DNA of 37,964 nucleotides from CAZRDB01 sp964598695 (lineage in GTDB: Bacteria; Armatimonadota; Zipacnadia; UBA1398). Positions 31,138 to 37,964 of the stretch are shown here, one piece after another. Numbering within the stretch: position 1 is the stretch's first letter; each line of letters opens with the position of its first letter. The position numbers were made by a program, and so were the translations under genes. Location: contig CAZRDB010000024.1 of assembly GCA_964598695.1 (NCBI GenBank), positions 1 to 37,964 on the forward strand, written 5' to 3'. The notes below the pieces were generated by a model, which was not told the DNA's origin, did not search any database, and worked only from the letters and a program-made list of their open reading frames with translations.

Positions 31138-33321
31138 TCAGTTGGCGGGTGGCGCCTGGCTGTCCTTCGCGATCCGCTCCCGCAGGAGCGCGAGCGACCA
31201 TTGCGTCGGCCGCAGGACGCGAGCGGCCTGCTCGCTTCGGCCGCTCCTCTCGTAGCACCAGGCGAGCATCCAGCGGTCGTACAGGTTCAGACCCGCGTCG
31301 GCCAGCGATGGGTCGGCCCGTCGCTGGATCGCCCTCTCGAGGTAGACGGTGGCCTCCTCGTACCGCCCGAGGATACGGAGGGTGCGCCCGAGCTGGACCG
31401 TCGAGTCGTGCCAGTCCGAGAAGCACTCGGCGTTGCGGCGCGCGATCTCGATTTGCTCGATCGCGCGGTCGCCCTCCCCCACCCGGAGCAGCAGTTCGGA
31501 GTAGGCGGCATGGACGGGCAGGTTGCCCGGGTCGCGCCGGGCCGCGCGGTCGAGGATCGCCACGGCGGCATCGCCCTGCCCGCGGTTCTCGAGGTCGCGG
31601 CACAGCTCGATCAGCGGCGCGAAGGCCATCGAGCGGACCACGCGATCATGGGGGCGGGCGGCGAGGCAGTGCTCGGCCCAGGCAAACCAGGGCTCGGCGA
31701 CGGCGGGGTCGAGCGGGCGTCCGGGAGGGGCGGCCACCGGTCTGCTGGTCCATCCGATCCACTCCGTGTGCCCTCCCGCCTCGCGCGGCCAGCAACTGCC
31801 GCTGGTGAAGACGTTGTCGCGCGCCGCGCAGATCCGGAGCAGCGCCCGCGAGCGATCGGGGGGGGCCAGGGGCATCAGGCGTGCCCGATCGGCCTCGTCC
31901 ACGCCCAGCCGCTCGAGCAGACGCGACCACGAGAGGTCGCTGTCCTGTGGCATCGCCCAGATCCAGGTTCCCCAGCCGCGGTCGAAGGCCCATGCCGCGT
32001 AGCGCAGGGGGAACATCCGGTGGTCGGTGCAGATCGAGTACTCCCAGCCGAGGATCAGGTCGGTCTCGCGCTCGCCCAGCTCGGAGAGGGCCTGGCCGGC
32101 ATACTCCTGGGCGAGGAGGTCGCCGCTCCGGTCGACCTCGCGCCAGGTCCGGGCGCCGTACCAGGCGACGGAGAGGGCGAGGACGCCCCAGAGCGCCGCG
32201 AGCGAGAGGCGGCCGGGCCGGCGGGGGAGCGAGCGGCCCCACCGTTCGAGCCCGGCCAGGCCGACGGCCGCGAGCCCGGCGCATCCGAGCATGAAGGGCT
32301 GGAGGAACGACTCCGGGTCGATCACGGCGTAGTTCCAGAACAGGAGCCAGCCGAGCGCGGCGACGACGGCGAGAGGGACGGCCTCCCGCCTCCGCCGGAC
32401 CGCAAGCCAGAGGCCGCCCGCAACGGCCGGCCACCACAGCGGCGCCCACTGGCGGGCGAGGATCCGGAGGTCGAAGCCGAGCATCGTGCCCCAGAGGGGC
32501 GGACGCGCGCCCCAGGCGAGGAAGCGGTAGCGCCGGCAGGTGACCTGCTCGACGAACTCGCCGAAGGTCGAGACGGGGCTGAACTGGTAGACGCCCTCGC
32601 ACGTGCCGCCCGGGAGGTGGGGCCAGGCGCCGCCGCGCCACGGGAGGTAGAGCCAGACCGAGAGGGCCAGCAGGAGCCCCAGCAGGAACCAGGCGACACG
32701 GGCCGGGCTCAGCCACTGTCGCGCGGGGACGAAACAGAGGATCGCCAGGTAGCCGAGGCCGAAGACGGTGTGGGTGGGCCGGTGGGCGATGCCGACGCCG
32801 AGGGCCAGGCCGAGGCCGACGGCCCAGCCCGCGGCGATCGGCAGCCCCTCGCGCGCCCGCGCGTAGAACCGCTGGAAGACCCACAGGCCGAGACCCATGA
32901 ACGCGATGTCCCAGGTGTAGATGTCGGCCACAGCCGCGTAGTCCCACACGAGGGGCATGAGGCAGTAGGCAACGGTCGCGAGCAGGGCGGCGGCGTCGGA
33001 TCCGGCCGCGTCGCGAAACGCGAGGAAGAGGAACAGCCCAGCGACGCCGAGAGCGAACGCCGAGGCCATGCTCGCCGCGCAGCCCGGTGTCGCGAACAGG
33101 CCCAGGTCGTTGAGCGCGTGGATCGCGAGGCACCAGAGCGGGTACCCGGGCGGGTGCGCGATCCCCAGCGAGAGGGCTGCGGAGAGCAGCTCGCCGGAGT
33201 CGCCGAATGTGACGCTCGGCGCGACCGTCCAACTCACGACCGCCAGGACGCCGAGCGACGACAGGGTCGCGCAGAGGGCGAGCGACAGGCGGGGCGGGAT
33301 CGCGGAGGTCTCCGAGGACAT
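31138..33321 (-). CDS. DUF2723 polytopic membrane protein with C-terminal TPR-like region
   Basis: A 727-residue membrane protein. The first 460 residues contain about ten hydrophobic helices. The family hallmark SVTFGDSGELLSAALSLG (36-53) and IAHPPGYPLW (54-63) lie between helices 1 and 2, where the related GT-C glycosyltransferases place their acidic catalytic residues. DUF2723 includes the TMEM260 group, which attaches O-mannose, so transfer of sugar from a lipid carrier to protein is plausible. The last 150 residues carry TPR-like helical repeats (GDAAVAILDRAARRDPGN, RYEEATVYLERAIQRRADP), usual for this family. The ATG at 33321 has no clear ribosome site. The frame runs 95 codons further, across the N gap, but that part is low-complexity and not hydrophobic. 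Confidence 0.88.
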   Translation of the reverse strand: MSSETSAIPPRLSLALCATLSSLGVLAVVSWTVAPSVTFGDSGELLSAALSLGIAHPPGYPLWCLAIHALNDLGLFATPGCAASMASAFALGVAGLFLFLAFRDAAGSDAAALLATVAYCLMPLVWDYAAVADIYTWDIAFMGLGLWVFQRFYARAREGLPIAAGWAVGLGLALGVGIAHRPTHTVFGLGYLAILCFVPARQWLSPARVAWFLLGLLLALSVWLYLPWRGGAWPHLPGGTCEGVYQFSPVSTFGEFVEQVTCRRYRFLAWGARPPLWGTMLGFDLRILARQWAPLWWPAVAGGLWLAVRRRREAVPLAVVAALGWLLFWNYAVIDPESFLQPFMLGCAGLAAVGLAGLERWGRSLPRRPGRLSLAALWGVLALSVAWYGARTWREVDRSGDLLAQEYAGQALSELGERETDLILGWEYSICTDHRMFPLRYAAWAFDRGWGTWIWAMPQDSDLSWSRLLERLGVDEADRARLMPLAPPDRSRALLRICAARDNVFTSGSCWPREAGGHTEWIGWTSRPVAAPPGRPLDPAVAEPWFAWAEHCLAARPHDRVVRSMAFAPLIELCRDLENRGQGDAAVAILDRAARRDPGNLPVHAAYSELLLRVGEGDRAIEQIEIARRNAECFSDWHDSTVQLGRTLRILGRYEEATVYLERAIQRRADPSLADAGLNLYDRWMLAWCYERSGRSEQAARVLRPTQWSLALLRERIAKDSQAPPAN

Positions 33322-33539
33322 GGGCAGTGCGTTCGGGCGACGGTCCCCGCCCACCTGCCCGGCGCCGCGCACCAGCCCTGGCGCGCCGGGTCGGAGCCGA
33401 GACGAGGGTCTACGGGCAGGCCGGGGGCACAGGCGGGGTTGCGGTCGCTGCAGGGAAGCCGGGCTCGCGGCGGAATCCAACGAGTGGATAGCGTCCGCAT
33501 GGGCCCCGTAAGGGTAATGTGCGGGCCGAGTCGACCACG

Positions 33540-33549
33540 NNNNNNNNNN
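33540..33549. other. Scaffold gap (10 N)
   Basis: Ten N bases. The plus-strand gene that follows has probably lost its first codons here, and the minus-strand gene before it may have lost its promoter region. Confidence 0.98.
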
Positions 33550-33550
33550 T

Positions 33551-35656
33551 CTGCTGCTCGCCGTGGCCCTGCTGGTGGCAGCCGCGCTGCTGGGCTGTCG
33601 CCACAAGGCTCACAAGGGGGAGGAAGAGGGCGGCGCCCCCCTGGCCGGCGGCCGCGTCAGCACCAAGCTCGAGGAGGGCGCCAAGCGCGAGATCACGACC
33701 CTCTGGGCGCTGGAGCGGCGCGGCAAGGTCCTCAGCGGCTTCGGCGTGGCCGACGTCACGGTAGGCCCGGCCAAGGCCGGCGAGGGGACCGTGGAGTTCC
33801 ACGAGCGCGAGGTCGGCACGAGCGCGCCGGAGTGGCACGCGTCGGGCCGGATGGCGGTCTGCAACGCGGCCCTGATCGTCGGACGGCCGCTCCACGACAC
33901 GAAGATCGACATCTCGCTACTCGGGCCGCTCGACGGACCGTCGGCCGGCTCCTCCTTGGCGGTGGCCCTGGTCGCCGCGCTCACGGGAACGCCGCTGGAG
34001 CTGCCGGAGAGGCCGGGGCCCGGCCCCATCACGGAGAGCGGGCTGCCCCTCTCGAACCGGCCGGAGCCCGCGATGAGCGGCGTCGCGCTGCCCGATGGGA
34101 CCGTCGGCGCGGTCTGGGCGCTGCCCCAGAAGCTCGACGCCGCCCAGCAGGCGCTCCGGACGCGCGTCGTCATCCCCGGCGGCCAGCGCCGCGACTACGA
34201 CGTTGCGGCGACGCCGCCGGCCTGGGTCGACGTGGTCCAGCGGGGCACCGCGCTGAAGCTGGAGATGCGCGAGGCCGGCACGCTGGCGGAGGTCTACAAG
34301 GAGTTCACGGGCAAGGAGCTGCCCTGGCCGAAGGGCGCCTCGCCCACACTCGAGGGACGCTCGGACCCGCGGCTCGTGAACGCGGCGAAGCGGCGGCTTG
34401 CCGCCGCGGGCGACGACCTGGGCCGGGCGGCGAAGGGCGACGCGGCCGTGCTCGAGCGCGTGACCGAGTTGGGCGCCTACGACCCGGCCCTGGCAGAAGG
34501 CGCATACCAGGTCGCCTACTCCTACCTCGCCGATGCCGACTACGGAGCGGCCTACGAGATCGCCACCGAGGTGCAGCGGGCCTGTGGCGCCGGGCTCCGG
34601 ATGACGCGCGTGCTGACCGCGTGGAAGCAGTCCGACGGCGATCGCGCCGCTCTCGCCGAGCTGGCGAGGGGCCAGGCGCCGGACGCGAAGCGCCTGGAGT
34701 ACTTCCGCTCCCGCGCCGACGAGCTGATCGCGGAGGCGGGCATCAACCTCGAGCAGCCGACGATCGCCGATGTGCAGAGCCTCGCCGACACCTATGCGAC
34801 GGGTCTCGCCGCGGTCGCGCTCCTGCGGCGCGAGGAGAAGCCGCTGCTCGACGCGATCGGCGCGGCCGAGACCGAGGGCGCCGCGCTGGCCGCCACCCGC
34901 CGACTGCTGACCATCTACTCGCTCGCCGACGCAACGCTCGCGGGGGTGGAGAGCCGGGCCGGGATGGGCCTGGGGGCGGGCGGCGCGGCGGCCCCGAAGT
35001 CCGAGGAACTGGCGGCGTGGGCCGGGGTTCTGGAGCCGGCGGCGCGCGCGAACCTGGAGTACCTGGAGCGGTCGGTGGTCCCCGCGCGCGCCCGCGATCT
35101 GACGATGGAGCCCGAGGCATTCCGCCAGTGGCTGCTCGCGCAAGACACCGATTACGCCCGTTGCGTAGGCTGCATCGCGGCGCTCGACATGCTCGAGCCG
35201 CTGGTCGGCAAAGAGGGTCCTGTTCCCCTCATCGCGCGGTACGGCCTGTCGATCGAGGGCCTCACGCTGTCGAGCCTCCTGGTCGCGCGCTACTACTCGA
35301 TCGACACGCGGTTCGACCCGGCCACGCGCCAGGCCGCGACGACGAACCGGCCGGCCCTGCACCCGATGGTGCTGCGCTCGCAGGCGCGCGCGCTCGACCT
35401 CATCGCGGGAGCGCAGGAGGCCCATGCGAACACGACGGTGGCCTCGTGCTACGCGGCGACCGCCGAGGCGCTGCTGCGCCGCATGCCCGGGGATCCCGCC
35501 CGCAAGCTCCAGGCGCTGGCCTGCTACTGGCGCGCCTCGCTCTACGCGCGGACGGCGACCCTCCTCGCGACGCCGCTCGAGGAGCCGAAGAAGGAGACCG
35601 CCAAGGGCAAGGGCAAGTCGGGCTCCAAAGCTCACAAGCCCGCCGCCGCACACTAA
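33551..35656 (+). CDS. Lipoprotein with a Lon-type (S16) protease core, 5' end cut by the gap
   Basis: At least 701 residues, beginning in the hydrophobic core of a lipoprotein signal (lipobox ALLGC), so the true start is in or before the gap; the GTG at 33563 is only an internal candidate. Counted from that GTG, residues 43-210 resemble the proteolytic domain of Lon without any ATPase. LLGPLDGPSAGSSLAVALVA (119-138) carries the nucleophile Ser127. Lon's downstream GGLKEKLLAA is replaced by WALPQKLDAA, so the catalytic Lys position is Pro188; Lys190 is nearby. The remaining 500 residues are Ala/Leu-rich helices, perhaps repeats. The C-terminal tail is Lys-rich (AKGKGKSGSKAHK). It may be an envelope protease or an inactive relative. 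The beta-helix gene starts 13 bases downstream. Confidence 0.75.
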   Translation: MLLAVALLVAAALLGCRHKAHKGEEEGGAPLAGGRVSTKLEEGAKREITTLWALERRGKVLSGFGVADVTVGPAKAGEGTVEFHEREVGTSAPEWHASGRMAVCNAALIVGRPLHDTKIDISLLGPLDGPSAGSSLAVALVAALTGTPLELPERPGPGPITESGLPLSNRPEPAMSGVALPDGTVGAVWALPQKLDAAQQALRTRVVIPGGQRRDYDVAATPPAWVDVVQRGTALKLEMREAGTLAEVYKEFTGKELPWPKGASPTLEGRSDPRLVNAAKRRLAAAGDDLGRAAKGDAAVLERVTELGAYDPALAEGAYQVAYSYLADADYGAAYEIATEVQRACGAGLRMTRVLTAWKQSDGDRAALAELARGQAPDAKRLEYFRSRADELIAEAGINLEQPTIADVQSLADTYATGLAAVALLRREEKPLLDAIGAAETEGAALAATRRLLTIYSLADATLAGVESRAGMGLGAGGAAAPKSEELAAWAGVLEPAARANLEYLERSVVPARARDLTMEPEAFRQWLLAQDTDYARCVGCIAALDMLEPLVGKEGPVPLIARYGLSIEGLTLSSLLVARYYSIDTRFDPATRQAATTNRPALHPMVLRSQARALDLIAGAQEAHANTTVASCYAATAEALLRRMPGDPARKLQALACYWRASLYARTATLLATPLEEPKKETAKGKGKSGSKAHKPAAAH

Positions 35657-35669
35657 GGACTGATCCACG

Positions 35670-37577
35670 ATGGGACGACCGTGGGCGCTGTACGCGCTCC
35701 TCGTCTGCACGATGGGAGCGCCCGCGATGGCGACCGATTACTGCGTGGCAACCGCCGGCAACGATGACAACGCGGGGACGAGCCCCGCGCTCGCCTGGCG
35801 CTCGATCGAGCGGGTGACCGAGGCGGCGCTCGCGCCCGGAGACCGCGTGCTGTTCCGGCGCGGCGATACCTGGCGCGCCACGCTGCGCCCTCGGAGCGGC
35901 GCCCCCGAGGCCGATATCACCTACGCCGCGTACGGTGAGGGGCCGAAGCCACTGCTGCTCCGGTCGCTCGATCTCTCCGCCCCCGAGTGCTGGCAGGAGG
36001 TCGGACCCGGCCTTTGGGCGACGGCGACACCGACGGGGACGGGACCCTCTCGCGTGGGGACCCCCTTCGCGCCGGCCGAGGGCCCGCGGTGGTCGCTCTA
36101 CTGCGAGAACGGGGCCCAAGCCGAAGCCGCCTACGCGGCCGAGGAGCGGACCTGCCGGATCCGCTGCACGCAAGGGGCTGGCGCGTCGTCGGACATCCAG
36201 CTCTACGCGCTGCCGTTCCGCGTCGAGGCGGGAGAGGCGCTCCGGCTGAGCCTGCGACTGCGGGCGAGCACGCGGGTGATCCTCCCCGGCGCCGCGCTCA
36301 TGGCGGCCGGCCCCCCCTGGTCCGGCTACGCGGCGACGCCCCCGGGCGCGATCATCGAGCGCGGCGAGTGGGCGCTCCTCGAACGGTACTACGCACCCGA
36401 GACGACGGCCGACGATGCGCGACTGACGCTGTTCCTCGGCAAGGCTCTCCCGGCCGGGGCCGAGATCGAGATCGCCGACCTCTCGCTCACGCCCTGCGAC
36501 GCCGGCCACGTCCCGTTCGTGGATGTCGGGAACCTGATCCTGGGCGACGAGGCCGCCTGCGGCGTGAAAGTCTTCGAGGAGAGCGACCTCGACCGGGAGC
36601 CCGAGTACTGGTACGACGAGGAGCGCTGCCTGGTGAAGCTGCGGTGCGAGGGCAACCCGGCGACCCGCTGGGGCCGGATCGAGGCTGCCCTCCGCGCGCA
36701 CATCATCGACCAGTCCGGCGCCCACCACGTCACCTACCGAGACCTCTGCCTCAAGTACGGCGGCGCCCACGGGATCGGCGGCGGCTCGGTCCACCACATC
36801 ACCATCCGCGACTGCGACTTCGGGTACATCGGCGGCGGCGACCAGTACGGCGGGGCCGGCACCGTGCGGTTCGGCAACGGGATCGAGTTCTGGGGCGCCG
36901 CGCACGACTGCCTCGTCGAGGGTTGCCGCCTATGGGAGATCTACGACGCGGCGCTCACCAACCAGAGCCTCGGGGAGGCCGTCGAGCAGTGCGACATCGT
37001 CTACCGCCGCAACGTCGTGTGGAACAGTGAGTACTCGTTCGAGTACTGGAATCGGCCGGCGGAGTCGCTCACGCGCGGGATCGTCTTCGAGAACAACACG
37101 TGCGTGAACGCGGGCTCCGGCTGGAGCCACGCGCAGCGGCCGGACCCCAGCGGCCGGCAGATCTGCTTCTACGATTCGCAGGCGCAGGTCGAGGGGCTCA
37201 CGATCCGCAACAACATCTTCGCCGGGGCGACCAAGAACGCGTTCTACGCCCCCACCTGGAACGCCGACCAGCGGAAGAACCTCGTGCTGGAGAACAACCT
37301 GTGGTTCCAGTCCGAGGGCGAGATGATCGCGTTCCGGGACGGCCGCTACCCGATGGCCGACTTCGCGCGGTACCTCGCGGAGAGCGGCCTCGACAAGGGG
37401 AGCATCGCGGCCGACCCGCTGCTCGCGGATGTGGCGGGGCTCGATTTCACGCTCGGCGCGGGCTCCCCGTGCATCGACGCCGGCGGCCCGACGAGCAGCG
37501 CCGCCGACGCGCTGGGGACGCCGATCCCCCAGGGCAACGCGCCGGACATCGGGGCGTTCGAGCGCAAGGCGCGGTAG
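35670..37577 (+). CDS. Secreted right-handed parallel beta-helix protein (polysaccharide lyase/hydrolase-like)
   Basis: A 635-residue exported protein with a signal peptide of about 21 residues (...MGAPAMA). The mature start TDYCVATAGNDDNAGTSP and LAWRSIERV match the opening of bacterial beta-helix proteins (DUF1565-like). Residues about 120-280 look like an inserted carbohydrate-binding beta-sandwich. From 345 to 560 short strands of the type HHVTYRDL, HHITIRDCDFGYI, LTRGIVFENNTCVN and LTIRNNIFAG repeat every 20-25 residues as PbH1 coils. The end SPCIDAGGP and DIGAFE is a classic beta-helix terminus. Such proteins bind or cleave acidic polysaccharides; catalytic residues cannot be assigned. 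The ATG follows TAAGGA and the preceding lipoprotein stop, suggesting co-transcription. Confidence 0.86.
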   Translation: MGRPWALYALLVCTMGAPAMATDYCVATAGNDDNAGTSPALAWRSIERVTEAALAPGDRVLFRRGDTWRATLRPRSGAPEADITYAAYGEGPKPLLLRSLDLSAPECWQEVGPGLWATATPTGTGPSRVGTPFAPAEGPRWSLYCENGAQAEAAYAAEERTCRIRCTQGAGASSDIQLYALPFRVEAGEALRLSLRLRASTRVILPGAALMAAGPPWSGYAATPPGAIIERGEWALLERYYAPETTADDARLTLFLGKALPAGAEIEIADLSLTPCDAGHVPFVDVGNLILGDEAACGVKVFEESDLDREPEYWYDEERCLVKLRCEGNPATRWGRIEAALRAHIIDQSGAHHVTYRDLCLKYGGAHGIGGGSVHHITIRDCDFGYIGGGDQYGGAGTVRFGNGIEFWGAAHDCLVEGCRLWEIYDAALTNQSLGEAVEQCDIVYRRNVVWNSEYSFEYWNRPAESLTRGIVFENNTCVNAGSGWSHAQRPDPSGRQICFYDSQAQVEGLTIRNNIFAGATKNAFYAPTWNADQRKNLVLENNLWFQSEGEMIAFRDGRYPMADFARYLAESGLDKGSIAADPLLADVAGLDFTLGAGSPCIDAGGPTSSAADALGTPIPQGNAPDIGAFERKAR

Positions 37578-37778
37578 TCAGCGATCGCGCGGGCGCCGGC
37601 GCGCGCTGAGGCGGTCCTGCAGGTACAGGATCGGGCCGGCGATGAGGAACATGTGGCCCAGGATCTCGAAGATGGCGAGGCCCAGCAGCCCCACGAGGGC
37701 CCCGGTACAGCAGCCAAAGGCGCCCCCGCGTCCGAACGCGAGCCAAGCGCCCGCAGCCATCAGGGCAAGGCCGATCAC
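37578..37778 (-). CDS. Small membrane protein, unknown function
   Basis: A 66-residue protein with two predicted membrane helices (about 2-15 and 23-52) and a basic tail (SARRRPRDR), suggesting a cytosolic C-terminus. Its stop codon abuts the stop of the convergent beta-helix gene. The start is uncertain: GTG at 37778 and ATG at 37760 are possible, neither with a clear ribosome site. The frame stays open back to the TAA at 37833, where coding-like residues (FGQDALLFR) precede the GTG, so a non-standard start or a sequencing error is possible. No family recognised. Confidence 0.5.
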   Translation of the reverse strand: MIGLALMAAGAWLAFGRGGAFGCCTGALVGLLGLAIFEILGHMFLIAGPILYLQDRLSARRRPRDR

Positions 37779-37832
37779 GCGGAAGAGCAGGGCGTCCTGA
37801 CCGAAAGCGCACCCCCTGGCGGTCGCGCCCCC

Positions 37833-37964
37833 TTACAGCTCGTACAGCCGCTCGGGGGGAAGGATGGAGAGCCCATACAGCTCGGCAAATTCGGGGGCTT
37901 CAACAAAAACAAAAACAACAACCCGTTGAAAAAAAACCGTTTGCCAGACGAGGGCGAAAAAAAG
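37833..37964 (-). CDS. 3' end of an unidentified gene, cut by the window edge
   Basis: An open frame enters from the right edge and stops at TAA (37833-37835). The last 20 or so residues (PEFAELYGLSILPPERLYEL) look like a genuine protein C-terminus. The preceding bases (37899-37964) are A-rich and repetitive, giving an implausible Val/Phe run, so only the final part is trusted. Family unknown. Confidence 0.4.
   Translation of the reverse strand, partial: LFFALVWQTVFFQRVVVFVFVEAPEFAELYGLSILPPERLYEL
37899..37964. other. A-rich low-complexity sequence at the contig end, probable low quality
   Basis: Runs such as AACAAAAACAAAAACAACAA and stretches of seven or eight A contrast sharply with the GC-rich remainder. 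This looks like unreliable sequence at a contig end. Confidence 0.6.

Noticed and set aside
31087..35817. A very long plus-strand open frame running through the second N gap
   Set aside because: It overlaps the DUF2723 gene antisense and the Lon-like gene out of frame; the translation is Arg/Gly/Pro-rich with no recognisable domain.
1..37964. tRNA, rRNA, CRISPR arrays, IS elements or prophage genes
   Set aside because: No cloverleaf-like segments, regularly spaced repeats, transposases, integrases or phage structural genes were seen.

Overview
This is a GC-rich bacterial contig (roughly 70% G+C by eye) containing two 10-N scaffold gaps, which suggests a draft or metagenome-assembled genome. 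Start codons are often GTG or TTG, usually behind GGAGG-like ribosome sites. The gene mix is secreted glycan-active proteins, two xylose-isomerase-like TIM barrels, two SUMF1-fold proteins, M16 peptidases, a fused multiheme cytochrome and hydrogenase maturation genes. That mix fits an uncultured diderm lineage of the PVC/FCB or Eisenbacteria/Hydrogenedentes type. No rRNA or marker gene here allows a firm placement, and I saw no tRNA, rRNA, IS element or CRISPR array.

Layout. Positions 37-9738 are minus strand: clpC, a GH4 glycosidase, a PKD lipoprotein with a zinc-protease-like motif, then a pgi operon (pgi, active M16 peptidase, inactive M16 partner) read from 11209 down to 6710. Divergent from pgi, 11335-12948 encodes a secreted protein of unknown function and 13217-13603 a degenerate response-regulator receiver. 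After an N gap and an implausible G/C homopolymer stretch, 13771-19326 is a tight plus-strand operon: hypF-hypC-hypD, a sugar-isomerase-like TIM barrel and a CBM9-like protein.

From 33321 down to 19331 everything is on the minus strand. The order of transcription is a DUF2723 membrane protein with C-terminal repeats, a Tat-exported TIM barrel and a zinc-ribbon/TM/SUMF1 protein. A hairpin and a promoter-like site follow. Next comes an isomerase-kinase-aldolase sugar operon, then a pseudo-caspase/SUMF1 protein, a 1194-residue double UshA-like/thioredoxin-like/tetraheme cytochrome c fusion, and a sialidase-fold protein. Past the second N gap, 33551-37577 carries a lipoprotein with a Lon-type (S16) protease core and a secreted parallel beta-helix protein. 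The window ends with a small membrane protein and the 3' end of another minus-strand gene in low-quality A-rich sequence.

How it fits together. The common theme is handling external sugars or glycans (GH4, sialidase fold, CBM9, beta helix, two TIM barrels, a ketose-1-phosphate-type pathway feeding glycolysis alongside pgi) plus envelope proteins with degenerate enzyme domains. The most unusual part is 19331-25314, where a catalytically dead caspase fold fused to a SUMF1 domain lies next to the UshA/thioredoxin/tetraheme fusion. No stretch longer than 300 bases lacks a gene. The larger spacers (2539-2739, 4237-4399, 6476-6709, 12949-13216, 13604-13770, 33322-33550) hold only the sites listed.
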